Positions 35,817 to 44,951 of a DNA stretch of 64,000 nt are shown piece by piece. Below the pieces are notes generated by a model. It ran no database searches, was not told the DNA's origin, and saw nothing but the letters and a program-made list of their open reading frames with translations. This stretch comes from DTKD01 sp050948905 (lineage in GTDB: Bacteria; Armatimonadota; UBA5829), in NCBI GenBank assembly GCA_050948905.1, contig JBMNES010000001.1, forward strand, positions 992,001 to 1,056,000, written 5' to 3'. Position 1 is the first letter of the stretch; every line of letters starts with the position of its first letter. The position numbers were made by a program, and so were the translations under genes.

Positions 35817-37225
35817 TGGCCAGAGGTGGTCCGAGAAATAAAATGCCACAACAGGACCCCAAGGCGAGGGTCAAGAACTTCGACGAGGTGGCGTTGGGAT
35901 ATTCCGAAGAGCAGGCTGTCGACGAGGCGCAGCGGTGTCTTAACTGCAAACACAAGCCGTGCGTTGCAGGTTGTCCCGTAAACATCGACATTCCTGCATT
36001 CATTGAACAGATTAAATCCGGCAATTATTCTGAAGCGGCGGCGGAGATCAAAAAGACCAACTCCCTGCCCGCCATCTGCGGCAGAGTCTGCCCGCAGGAG
36101 GAACAGTGCGAAAAGCTGTGCATTCTTGCCAAAAAGGGCGAATCCGTGGCTATCGGACGTCTGGAGCGATTCGCCGCCGACTACGAAGCCGCCCATGCTG
36201 AATCTGATACGACAGTCGAGCCGGAGAACGCAGAGCTTGCCAAATACAGCGTCGCTGTTGTAGGATGCGGCCCCGCAGGGCTTACGGTGGCTGGGGACCT
36301 GGCCAAGAAGGGCTACTCGGTCACGATATTCGAGGCGCTGCACAAAACCGGCGGCGTTTTGAGATACGGCATACCTGAATTTAGATTGCCCCGCGATATC
36401 CTCGACAGGGAAGTCAAGTACGTGGAGTCGCTCGGGGTCAAGATTATAACCGACATCATCGTCGGCCGCACTTTCCGAGTTGAGGACCTGCTGAGGAACG
36501 GCTTTGAGGCGGTGTTTGTCGGCACCGGCGCTGGCGCGCCTAAGTTGATGGGAATCGAAGGTGAAAACCTCAGCGGAATCTACTCCGGCAACGAGTGGCT
36601 CACCAGAATCAACCTGATGCGCGCACACCGGGAAGACTACGCCACTCCAATCAAAATCCCGAATAAAGCCTGCGTTATCGGGGCAGGCAACACCGCGATG
36701 GACTGCGCCAGAACGGCTATGCGAATCGGCTCAAAAGAGGTTACAATCGTCTACCGACGAAGCCGAACCGAGATGCCGGCCCGTGCGGAAGAAATCGAAA
36801 ACGCCGAAGAAGAGGGCGTCAAGTTGATGCTGCTCACCAACCCAAAGCGGTTCATCGGCGACGAAAAGGGCGCTGTTAAGGCTATCGAGTGCCTGCGAAT
36901 GGAACTTGGTGAGCCGGATTCCTCTGGCAGAAGACGACCCGTTGCGGTAGAGGGCTCTGAGTTCATTATTGAAGCGGACACCGTAATTGTGGCACTCGGC
37001 CAGAACCCGAACCCGCTGATTCGATCCACCACCGAAGGCCTGGATACACAGAGCTGGGGCGGGATCATCATCAACGAAGAGACCGGTATGACCTCAATCC
37101 CCGGCGTATTTGCGGGAGGGGACGCGGTCACAGGCGAGGCGACTGTTATCAGCGCAATGGGCGCAGGCAAGGTCGCTGCCGAAGGAATCGACAAATTCAT
37201 CCGGGAGAAACACGGCCTGGAGTAG
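35816..37225 (+). CDS. nfnB: NfnB / GltA-type NADPH-dependent flavoprotein subunit
   Basis: A 469-residue partner of NfnA, homologous to the small subunit of glutamate synthase. Two [4Fe-4S] sites are formed by C41-C44-C49-C53 and C88-C92-C98-C102. The FAD motif VVGCGPAGLTVAG is at 147-159, and the NADPH site CVIGAGNTAMDCARTA near 280. The final FAD motif GVFAGGDAVTG is near 430. With NfnA it can couple NADH, NADPH and ferredoxin. Because gltA-type annotation is common, glutamate synthase cannot be ruled out, but no large glutamate synthase gene is near and the adjacent nfnA supports NfnB. Confidence 0.9.
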   Translation: MARGGPRNKMPQQDPKARVKNFDEVALGYSEEQAVDEAQRCLNCKHKPCVAGCPVNIDIPAFIEQIKSGNYSEAAAEIKKTNSLPAICGRVCPQEEQCEKLCILAKKGESVAIGRLERFAADYEAAHAESDTTVEPENAELAKYSVAVVGCGPAGLTVAGDLAKKGYSVTIFEALHKTGGVLRYGIPEFRLPRDILDREVKYVESLGVKIITDIIVGRTFRVEDLLRNGFEAVFVGTGAGAPKLMGIEGENLSGIYSGNEWLTRINLMRAHREDYATPIKIPNKACVIGAGNTAMDCARTAMRIGSKEVTIVYRRSRTEMPARAEEIENAEEEGVKLMLLTNPKRFIGDEKGAVKAIECLRMELGEPDSSGRRRPVAVEGSEFIIEADTVIVALGQNPNPLIRSTTEGLDTQSWGGIIINEETGMTSIPGVFAGGDAVTGEATVISAMGAGKVAAEGIDKFIREKHGLE

Positions 37226-37236
37226 TTGAAAGTTCA

Positions 37237-37267
37237 GACGGGTGGCGATTTCGTGTCGCCGCCCGTC
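37237..37267. terminator. Convergent hairpin after nfnB
   Basis: GACGGGTGGCGA pairs with TCGCCGCCCGTC over 12 positions (one G-T) around a 7-base loop, between the stops of nfnB and the converging secreted-protein gene. Related in sequence to 4391-4416 and 41042-41071. Confidence 0.6.
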
Positions 37268-40200
37268 AAAATGGAATTTGATCCCCGGTCAGCAGATAGC
37301 CGAGTCCCTGCAAAGGAGTTGCGCCTCCCCAACCCGGAGAGCCAAGATCGTAAGCATCCACGAATTGGACGTCGAAGCCCGGACTTCCGGTGCTGCCGTG
37401 CTCCACTTTAACCAAAACGCTGTTAAGCCCCGGATAGAAATACCCGTTATAAGTCGCGTCCTGGCCCTGTTGCTCCACTCTGCCGACTGCGGGTGAGGTA
37501 GTGTAGGCCAAACCGCCGTTTATATACACTTTAGCGGAGTCGCAACTGCCGATTCGCATCCCCACATAGCCCCACATCGAAGAGTAAATCCACACGTGTG
37601 CATAAAAAGTCTTGTTTGTGAAGTCACCCGGATACAGCTCAGCCAATTTCACGTTGTCTCCGTCAGGCTGGCTGCGAATCCACGCCTTTGAGCCAACGCT
37701 CTGGCCGATAGCCGGGTTCATATACATCACAGCCGCTTCGTCATAATAATTGGTGGCGTCATAAATGAAATCGTGGTCCAATCTATATGAGCGAGACCCG
37801 GAATTGCCGTCCGCAAACGGCCCAACCACGAGGAAATCTCTGGGATATTTATACGCGCCCGGCAGTGGTATAGGTTGATATGCCGCCTCTCCATACTGCC
37901 AGTCGATCCGCTCGTCCCTCATTAGCAAAACCGGCCCCGACGCGTCTTTGGAGACGATTCCACGCACCCTGACCACTCTGTCAAGTTCGGGCTTCTCCAT
38001 AGATCCGCAATATACTTTCATAGGAGCAGGCGAGCCGTCGCTGATGGTGAAACTATTGGCAGATACATTCGACACTTTGCCCCAGGTCTTAATAAGCAGC
38101 CCGCGCACCAAATCAGTCGCCGCTGCCTTATTGCTCATCCCGACGGGGTCAATCGGCCTCGCGCTTGCGTCAATCGGACAGCGTTGGAACTTATGGGCCA
38201 ACACAAACCTTTCGCCGAAGGCTGTAGTCTGCATTCTCCCCTGTATCACCACCCGGTCCCCGATGCCCACATCGGTCACAATTAAATCCGGGAACTCCAC
38301 CCGCAGGCCGCTGCTGCGGTCAGGCTGCTCAATATACGCCGTATGTGCGCCAATCCCCGCTCCTGAAATAGCGGACACCTGTGCATTTTCGAAGGCGACA
38401 TCGGCTTCGTCGGGTTTGTCTTTAGCTTCGGAGATTTTCGTGACTATACCCTGCAGCCCTGCGTCTCCAGGCTCCCCAAGTTTAAGCGTTCGAAGCGTGT
38501 TGGACGGCGCGATCTCGTCGAGTATTCCGTAAATATCGATTTTCTGGTTCACCGCCGGATACGCAACCCCGCTGCTCGCGATGGTATCCATCCCTATTCT
38601 GAACTCAATAAGCGACGGATCAGTGGTCGTTTTTCGCACCTTGACATAGAAATCTTCCTCGGTGCCGACACGGGTTACAGTGGTGTTTTTCATCACATAG
38701 TAACCGCCGATAAGGTTGCCATAAAGCGAGGACCGCGCGATATTGGTGGCATCGCGAGCTTCCGGGAGAGTGCAATTGGAGGCGATTATGGTCGGCTTCG
38801 CAATCGGACTGACCACACCCTGCTTGTAGTTTAGCTGCACATCGTAGTTGCCGACTACAATTATTTTATCGCCCTTTTTGCACTCGGAACCATTAGAGAA
38901 CACGTTTACCTTAACAGCCTGTTGGGTGTCGTGTGTGGCGGCGCCGAGCATATCGGTGAGGAAATAATATCCATTGAAACCCTTTTGTTTTGGATTAACG
39001 GATGCGTCTGCCGCCTGCCGAAGCACCGTGCCCATCACGCAGACTTGTCGCCCACCTGCTCTGTAAACCCGCGCAGACCAATCGTAGGTAACCTGGGTAA
39101 TCGCCAAAGGCCAGACGCGCCCGTCGGCAATTTTCTCCCCATCAGTCGCGTCCACGATCTGCGGCCAGTCCGTAATCCCCGATTCAGAGGGCCAATCCGA
39201 TCGTATGTTATATTCCGTCGGCTGGGTATTGCCGTAAATGTTGACTACTGGCGCCACTGTATAGCCGGTGTTGGGCATCACGTCGATAACGTAGACGCCG
39301 TTGGCGTTGGTAACCGCCTCGCTGTAGTAGTCCCCTATGGTCGCACGAACCGTAATGCCCGCCGCCGGTTTGCCGGAGATCGCTTCTGTGAGTGTGCCCG
39401 TGATGACCGGGTTGCTGCCCTTGACGATTATATTTCGCCCGATGCGCACCTCGACGGTGTTTTCTCCAGTCGGCTCTGCATACAGTCCAAAAACAGAGCC
39501 TTGACCGGTCGCGCTACCGTCGGTGCCGGCCACGGCGAGGTTCGATTCTCCATCGGCGGATATATACCTCGGCGACTGAATTTTCTGTGCCACCGTGCCC
39601 CATTTATATCTCTTCATATCCTCAGACGACGGCGAGATCGTCATAGCCTGGGATTTTGGAAACTTATAAAACGGCCACCTTTCCGGTTCTCTTATAAATG
39701 CGGTCGGCCTGCACAGCCACATTGTCGAATCGTCGACACTAATCGAGACTCCCATCGCCTGCGTCAGGTTCGGGTTTGTAGCTACTATGTTTCTGGTGGC
39801 GAAGTCCCATTTCTGCAGCGCGCCCTCTGCCGGAGCAGCCGACCTGTATGCCGCGCTGTAGACCGCGCCTGTGGAGTCTATAGCCAGTTGCATCGGGTAG
39901 TCCGCCCCGCTTTGTATCGTACCTACGTTGAAATACGACGGCGGGTCACCTTCGGCCGTGTCCAATCGAACCGAGCCGCCTTCCTGATATGTATAAGCCA
40001 GCTTCAAACCAGGCCCGGAGGAAAAGCTGCATCCTAAGTAGCGATTATACATCGACCCGCCCGGAATTGCGGTAATCTTAGGGCTTGGCACCCATCCGTA
40101 GCCGTCCCAGTGATACTGCCATATCCCTGGGTTGGATCTATCCGATACATAGATATGGTCATCTGCATCGATACACAGCCCCCACGGCGCGCTGTTGCCG

Positions 40201-40796
40201 AACCCTTCGCCTGGCACAGGAAGAGGCGGGCTGATCTCGGTGCCATCGGGGTTAAACTCGTGAATCGCCTTGCTGTGTCCGCCGGCGGTGTAGTTGCCGA
40301 CATAAACCCGCCCATAAAACGGGCTGTTTGGGTTGACGTTCATAACGATGCCATATATGCGCCAATCAGTCGTGTCGCTACCATCTGCCGAGCAGCTTTC
40401 CCATATCGGCTTGAGCTTCATATCCGGTGCGGACATATCGCTGACGACGGTGGCCCGAACTTTATAATTTCCGCCTGGTGCCATAGATTCATCATTTGCG
40501 CTGCCGTCCCATGTAACTACTTCCGAGTGGAACCCCTTTGCGGCGTCGTTGCCCGTGAGCGTGGGAAACGTGTAGATGACGTCACTGGTTACAGCATCTA
40601 TGATCTCTATCGTGACGCTGGTGGCATCCCCGCTTAGCCAATAACTGATTGGCGCCGGTACGCTATTTCCGCCGTCGAGCTGGTACGCCGCGACCCCTGC
40701 CCAGGCGCAGGAACACAGGGCTGCCAGCATACACCCGATCAGCAGCCAGGACATACTCCACCTATTATATTTTGCGCACTCACCCAATGGTCGCAT
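37266..40796 (-). CDS. Large secreted multidomain protein
   Basis: A protein of about 1176 residues with a signal peptide (hydrophobic stretch ending CSCAWA). The order seen is: a FlgD-like Ig domain near the start (VTIEIIDAV, DGSANDESMAPGGNYKVRA), a beta-propeller-like part (APWGLCIDADDHIYVSD), a carboxypeptidase-regulatory-like domain near 450-510 (GKPAAGITVRATI), then several OB-fold-like repeats (KGDKIIVVGNYDV, GDRVVIQGRM, VVRVRGIV). The C-terminus is beta-rich. Function is unknown; probably a cell-surface or extracellular scaffold. ATG 40796 is preceded by a terminator-like hairpin; ATG 40754 is an alternative with GGTGG close by. Confidence 0.78.
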   Translation of the reverse strand: MRPLGECAKYNRWSMSWLLIGCMLAALCSCAWAGVAAYQLDGGNSVPAPISYWLSGDATSVTIEIIDAVTSDVIYTFPTLTGNDAAKGFHSEVVTWDGSANDESMAPGGNYKVRATVVSDMSAPDMKLKPIWESCSADGSDTTDWRIYGIVMNVNPNSPFYGRVYVGNYTAGGHSKAIHEFNPDGTEISPPLPVPGEGFGNSAPWGLCIDADDHIYVSDRSNPGIWQYHWDGYGWVPSPKITAIPGGSMYNRYLGCSFSSGPGLKLAYTYQEGGSVRLDTAEGDPPSYFNVGTIQSGADYPMQLAIDSTGAVYSAAYRSAAPAEGALQKWDFATRNIVATNPNLTQAMGVSISVDDSTMWLCRPTAFIREPERWPFYKFPKSQAMTISPSSEDMKRYKWGTVAQKIQSPRYISADGESNLAVAGTDGSATGQGSVFGLYAEPTGENTVEVRIGRNIIVKGSNPVITGTLTEAISGKPAAGITVRATIGDYYSEAVTNANGVYVIDVMPNTGYTVAPVVNIYGNTQPTEYNIRSDWPSESGITDWPQIVDATDGEKIADGRVWPLAITQVTYDWSARVYRAGGRQVCVMGTVLRQAADASVNPKQKGFNGYYFLTDMLGAATHDTQQAVKVNVFSNGSECKKGDKIIVVGNYDVQLNYKQGVVSPIAKPTIIASNCTLPEARDATNIARSSLYGNLIGGYYVMKNTTVTRVGTEEDFYVKVRKTTTDPSLIEFRIGMDTIASSGVAYPAVNQKIDIYGILDEIAPSNTLRTLKLGEPGDAGLQGIVTKISEAKDKPDEADVAFENAQVSAISGAGIGAHTAYIEQPDRSSGLRVEFPDLIVTDVGIGDRVVIQGRMQTTAFGERFVLAHKFQRCPIDASARPIDPVGMSNKAAATDLVRGLLIKTWGKVSNVSANSFTISDGSPAPMKVYCGSMEKPELDRVVRVRGIVSKDASGPVLLMRDERIDWQYGEAAYQPIPLPGAYKYPRDFLVVGPFADGNSGSRSYRLDHDFIYDATNYYDEAAVMYMNPAIGQSVGSKAWIRSQPDGDNVKLAELYPGDFTNKTFYAHVWIYSSMWGYVGMRIGSCDSAKVYINGGLAYTTSPAVGRVEQQGQDATYNGYFYPGLNSVLVKVEHGSTGSPGFDVQFVDAYDLGSPGWGGATPLQGLGYLLTGDQIPF

Positions 40797-41104
40797 AGAC
40801 AAAACCGCCCGCCGCACTTTGTGCGCCGGGCCTGTGGTACGGATCATTACTATAGATTGTGCTGTCGGCGGACTTACTGCCCGGACAAGCCGTGTGACAG
40901 CAATGGTCACTATACAAGGTGTACCATGCCTTATGAGCCTTGTCAATCCGTAATATTACCAGCCCCAAGCGCCGGGAAGACTCCCAGTCATGTTATCGGC
41001 AAGAGGATGCACTATACTAAAGCCCGCCTATCAGTGCTGCAACGGGTGACGATTTGTTTGTCGTCACCCGTCCAAATCAAAGGCTGCGCAGAAAAGCTTA
41101 GCCG
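40797..41104. other. Leader and intergenic region before the large secreted protein
   Basis: No gene is supported. On the minus strand a TTGACA (40946-40941) with TACACC 17 bases on suggests a promoter and about 115 bases of leader. The leader contains GTGAC/GTCAC and CGGC/GCCG stems and a strong hairpin (40808-40830; CCCG-CGCAC type stem, loop AAA) followed by CGGTTTT right before ATG 40796. The right end holds the SOD terminator. Confidence 0.5.
41042..41071 (-). terminator. Hairpin downstream of the superoxide dismutase gene
   Basis: ACGGGTGACGA and TCGTCACCCGT pair perfectly over 11 bases around an 8-base loop, 33 bases after the SOD stop. Member of the same hairpin group as 4391-4416. 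Confidence 0.6.
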
Positions 41105-41833
41105 TTATTGTGCCGCTTCAAATCGTTTTTGAACATCCGGCCAGTTTACCAGATTCCACCAGGCCTCGATCCAATCCGCCCTACGGTTCTGGTATTTGAG
41201 ATAATACGCATGCTCCCAGACGTCCAGCACCAGCAGAGGCTCGATTCCCGGAACAACCAGCTTCTGGTGATTCTCAACCTGCAAAATATAGAGTTTCTTA
41301 TAGTCCGGCATCCAGCCCAGCATCACCCATCCGCTGCCCTCGACTGCTGCTGCGGCGGCTGAGAACTGCTTTTTGAAGTTATCGAAACTGCCGAAGTCGG
41401 TCGTGATCTGCTTCGCCAACTCACCAGCAGGCTCCCCACCGGCGTTCGGCGCCATATTCTGCCAGAACAATGTATGCATCTGATTTCCAGATGCGTGGAA
41501 CGCCAACTGCTTCTCCCAGTGCTGGATTTGTGCAAAATCCCCGGTTTTGCGTATCTCTTCCAGCATCTCCTCGGCCTTGTTTTGACCCGCTACATAAGCC
41601 GCGTGGTGTTTATCGTGGTGGAGTCGCACCGTTTGTTCGTCATAATGCGGTTCCAGCGCGTTGTAGTCGTAGGGAAGTGGCGGGAGTTCGTGCTTCATAG
41701 TAGTTCCTCCATTGATATTATTTGTCGAACCAGTTTTATTTGTCGAATTATCCGATTGCGCCATTGCAGGAGTCATCACGGAAAGGGCGACGACTGCCCC
41801 GGCGGCATACTGCAAAAACTCTCTTCTGTTCAC
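41105..41833 (-). CDS. Tat-exported iron/manganese superoxide dismutase
   Basis: Converts superoxide to oxygen and peroxide outside the cytoplasm. The 242-residue protein begins with a twin-arginine signal (NRREFLQYAAG, hydrophobic stretch, AMAQ). The mature part has PPLPYDYNALEP, the metal histidines in HHDKHHAAYV and NQMHTLFW, and the ligands in DVWEHAYYLKY (Asp and His). Metal choice between Fe and Mn is not settled by sequence alone. It starts with GTG 41833, with AGGAGG 5 bases upstream; a longer frame is unlikely because it would bury the Tat motif. Confidence 0.93.
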   Translation of the reverse strand: MNRREFLQYAAGAVVALSVMTPAMAQSDNSTNKTGSTNNINGGTTMKHELPPLPYDYNALEPHYDEQTVRLHHDKHHAAYVAGQNKAEEMLEEIRKTGDFAQIQHWEKQLAFHASGNQMHTLFWQNMAPNAGGEPAGELAKQITTDFGSFDNFKKQFSAAAAAVEGSGWVMLGWMPDYKKLYILQVENHQKLVVPGIEPLLVLDVWEHAYYLKYQNRRADWIEAWWNLVNWPDVQKRFEAAQ

Positions 41834-41944
41834 GTAGCCCTCCTTGCACGGCGAAACCTGACCCACGTGAAATCATTCTTACCCCGAAAGATGCAAGCTC
41901 AACCGCAAGATTGCAGCCTGCGAACAATTTTTATTGCCAAAATC

Positions 41945-42787
41945 CTACTGTTTCAGCCCGGTCATAGCGATTCCCTCGGTGATTCTCCGTTGGAAGACCA
42001 GAAAGGCTATGATAGTCGGCACAGAGCAGACCGCCGCAGTCGCCATTGTCGCGCCGTATTCCGTGACGTATCTACCCTGAAAAATCATTATCCCCACCGG
42101 CAGAGTGCGCATGGAGATATCGTTTGTGATAATCAACGGCCACACGAAATCGTTCCACGCTCCGATAAACGTGAATATCGCAAGGGCGGCCAGCGCGGGT
42201 TTTGCCAGAGGCAGGATCACTTTCCAATATATCGTCCCAGGCCCGGCCCCGTCCATATAAGCAGCCTCCTCAAGCTCCACAGGAATGCTCAAAAAGAACT
42301 GCCGCAGCAAAAATACCCCGAACGCCCCAGCCAACCCCGGCACAATCAGCCCCTGATAACTATTGAACCATCCCAACTTCTGCACGATCAAAAAGCTGGG
42401 GATAAGCGTGATCTGCGCGGGGATCATCATGGTCGCTATCACCGCAATAAATAGCGTATCCCGGCCCTTATAATGCAGCCTCGAAAACGCATACGCCGCC
42501 ATACTCGTGATCAACAGCACCAGAATAGTCACTGTGGAAGAGATAAACGCGCTGTTAAACAGCCATCGCGCCACCGGAAAGTCCTCGGCCTGTGTAAATA
42601 ATCTATGAAAATGCTCTAAAGAGAACGGGTTGGGCAGCCATCGCGGCGTCGCGGTCAAAATCTGGTCGTTTGGCTTCAAAGAAGTCGAAAACATCCAGAT
42701 AATCGGGGCCAGAATCACCAGTGCCACCGCGAACATCACTATCTGTGCAATCACATGCCTGAGCGGTGTTTTTTTACGACCCTTCAT
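41945..42787 (-). CDS. Carbohydrate ABC transporter permease (MalG type)
   Basis: A 280-residue permease with six membrane spans. The EAA loop that contacts the ATPase reads EEAAYMDGAGPGTIYWKVILPLA in pieces, near residues 178-200. It has the N-terminal RHVIAQIVMFAVALVIL span and the periplasmic WLPNPFSLEHF loop of the MalG/CUT1 group. The start ATG overlaps the stop of the other permease by 4 bases. It is the last gene of the operon. Confidence 0.93.
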   Translation of the reverse strand: MKGRKKTPLRHVIAQIVMFAVALVILAPIIWMFSTSLKPNDQILTATPRWLPNPFSLEHFHRLFTQAEDFPVARWLFNSAFISSTVTILVLLITSMAAYAFSRLHYKGRDTLFIAVIATMMIPAQITLIPSFLIVQKLGWFNSYQGLIVPGLAGAFGVFLLRQFFLSIPVELEEAAYMDGAGPGTIYWKVILPLAKPALAALAIFTFIGAWNDFVWPLIITNDISMRTLPVGIMIFQGRYVTEYGATMATAAVCSVPTIIAFLVFQRRITEGIAMTGLKQ

Positions 42788-43686
42788 TGTTTCACCGCCA
42801 ACAGCTTAAATTGAATAAGGGTAAACACGAGCAGCGCCGCAAACAGAAGATACCCCACAGCCGACGCGTAACCGAGTTGATACAGCCCGAAGCCCTGTTG
42901 ATACATATATAAAATGACCGTCAACGTCGAATAATACGGCCCGCCGCCGGTCAGGATATACGTCTGCCCAAAGACCTGAAACGACGCTATAACCGACATC
43001 ACCAGGCAAAACAGCGTCGTCGGGCGCAGCAGCGGCCAACTCACCGACCAGAACCTGCGCCACGGTGTCGCACCGTCGATTTCAGCCGCCTCCAACAATT
43101 CCCTCGGCACGTTCTTCAGACCGGCAAAATAAAGAAGCATATTGCCGCCCGCGCCCCACCATATACTCATCAGAGCAATCGACGGCATAGCGGTGGCAGG
43201 GCTGTTGAGCCACTGGGGCTTTATAGAAGCAGGAGCGATGGATGGAGCCAGTTTATGCCCAAAAGCCGCCATCTGCGCCAGGTAGTGATTCAAAAGGCCG
43301 AACTCCGCGCTGTATATCCACCTCCACAAAATAGCGATTACCGACACCGACATCACCACCGGCATATAAAACGCGACCTTATAAAACACCGTGCCTCGGT
43401 AATTCTGGTTCAAACCCACCGCCAGCAACAGCGACAGCGCGTTTCCGATCGGCACCACCATCGCCACATAAAACGCCGTGCGCATAAAGGCTATCCTGAA
43501 AAGATCGTCCGACAGCGCCAGCCTGTAGTTGCGCAGCCCGATAAACTCCGGATGCGGGGCCAGAATATGCCATTTGTGCAGGCTGATATAAAAACCATAC
43601 AGCACCGGCAGCAATATAAAGATGCTGAACAGAACTCCATACGGCGTCAAGAACAGCGCCGCGGTTCGCCACTGATTAGCTCTCAT
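42784..43686 (-). CDS. Sugar ABC transporter permease (MalF type)
   Basis: A 300-residue permease with six spans. The EAA loop reads ELLEAAEIDGATPWRRFWSVSWPLL in pieces near residue 195-220. IYSAEFGLLNHYL and YSTLTVILYMYQQGF are typical of the MalF/CUT1 group. Overlaps the binding-protein gene and the next permease by 4 bases each, so the three are translationally coupled. Confidence 0.93.
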   Translation of the reverse strand: MRANQWRTAALFLTPYGVLFSIFILLPVLYGFYISLHKWHILAPHPEFIGLRNYRLALSDDLFRIAFMRTAFYVAMVVPIGNALSLLLAVGLNQNYRGTVFYKVAFYMPVVMSVSVIAILWRWIYSAEFGLLNHYLAQMAAFGHKLAPSIAPASIKPQWLNSPATAMPSIALMSIWWGAGGNMLLYFAGLKNVPRELLEAAEIDGATPWRRFWSVSWPLLRPTTLFCLVMSVIASFQVFGQTYILTGGGPYYSTLTVILYMYQQGFGLYQLGYASAVGYLLFAALLVFTLIQFKLLAVKQ

Positions 43687-44951
43687 TGCCTGTTCATCAC
43701 CTCACCTATCCGCCTATCCGCCTCCTCAAGGGCTTCCCCAGCCGGTTTTATATTGCACAACACCGCCTCCACCGCAGCATCAAAAAACGGCAGCGCCTGA
43801 TTGAGAGATATCGACGATGGCATATAGTTTATATAAGGCAACTGTTTGCTGAATTCGTACTGCACCGTCAATCGCTTGAATTCATCAGACTCAAGAATGC
43901 TTTTACGCACCGGAACCTGGCCGCCTTCCGCCCATTTTATGCTGTTATCAGACAGGTATTTTATGAAAGTCCACGCCGCATCCCTCTTTTCATCAGCAAT
44001 ATCCGACGGCATCACCAGCATATGCGAATTGGCCCATGCGCCGGGCTTTTTGCCGAAAACAGGGCACGGTGCGCCCGCGAAGTTCAGGCCCTTTTGCCCC
44101 TCAAGGCTGGAAAGCATGTATATCCCTTCAAGCGCCATCCCGACTTTGCCGGTCAGAAACCCGATCCAGGCATCCTGCCCCTCCGGGCTTGGCGCGATTT
44201 TCTGCGTGTAGACGAAATTCCTCATCAAATCCAGCGCCTGCTTTGCCTGCGTGCTGCCGAGCGTGGACCTTTTGCCGTCTGAGGTCATCATATCCCCGCC
44301 AAACTGGCTGAGGTAGGTATAATAGTTCGTTCTGAACCAGGTAAATACGTATCCCCACTGATCCGGGCGGCCGTCGCCGTTGGTATCAACCGTCAATTTT
44401 TTTGCTGCATCCAGAAATTCTGTAAGATTGGCAGGGGGTTTGGCCTGGCCGTTGGAGTCCACTATCCCGGCCTTTTTGAAGAGGTCGACGTTATAATAAA
44501 GCCCGATCGGGTGGCAATCCAGCGGCACTGCGTATTGAGCGCCTTTCCAATGCGCCGCCTTCCACGGCCTCGGCATAAAGTCCGCCGCAGACATGCCGCC
44601 GTTTTTCATCAACTCAGCCATTTTATAAAGAGCCGATCGGTCGGCATATTCCGGCAGCCTGTCCGCGTGCACCACAAACACATCCGGCGCACCACCGAAC
44701 GCCAGGCCCAGGGTCACCTTATCGTAGTAGGTTCCCCAGGGGATTATCTGCATTCGTACTCGAATGTTTGGGTGGGAGGCGTTAAAAGCGCGGACGATTT
44801 GCTCCATAGTGGTGCCGTCCGGCCCGGTAAATCCGTTCCAGAACTCGATCTGCACCACGGATTTCTTATCTTGCGCACGCTTCTCCCCGCATCCGCAAAT
44901 GAGGCACATTATCACGGCAATCGCGACTATGAGCACAAATCTTCTACTCAT
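43683..44951 (-). CDS. Sugar ABC transporter substrate-binding lipoprotein
   Basis: A 422-residue extracellular solute-binding protein (family 1). The signal ends in a lipobox-like LICGC, so it is probably lipid-anchored. The mature part shows IEFWNGFTGPDG, IVRAFNASHPNIRV and the LTVDTNGDGRPDQWGY block seen in many oligosaccharide binders. ATG 44951 overlaps the last 8 bases of the sialidase-like gene. The operon has no ATPase gene, so a shared ATPase elsewhere is needed. Confidence 0.9.
   Translation of the reverse strand: MSRRFVLIVAIAVIMCLICGCGEKRAQDKKSVVQIEFWNGFTGPDGTTMEQIVRAFNASHPNIRVRMQIIPWGTYYDKVTLGLAFGGAPDVFVVHADRLPEYADRSALYKMAELMKNGGMSAADFMPRPWKAAHWKGAQYAVPLDCHPIGLYYNVDLFKKAGIVDSNGQAKPPANLTEFLDAAKKLTVDTNGDGRPDQWGYVFTWFRTNYYTYLSQFGGDMMTSDGKRSTLGSTQAKQALDLMRNFVYTQKIAPSPEGQDAWIGFLTGKVGMALEGIYMLSSLEGQKGLNFAGAPCPVFGKKPGAWANSHMLVMPSDIADEKRDAAWTFIKYLSDNSIKWAEGGQVPVRKSILESDEFKRLTVQYEFSKQLPYINYMPSSISLNQALPFFDAAVEAVLCNIKPAGEALEEADRRIGEVMNRQ

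Noticed and set aside
35816..37225. Glutamate synthase small subunit
   Set aside because: Coupled to nfnA by a TAATG overlap and no large subunit nearby; NfnB fits better.
38922..40037. 371-codon plus-strand frame inside the large secreted protein gene
   Set aside because: Antisense shadow of the real minus-strand gene, rich in Arg and His with no family match.
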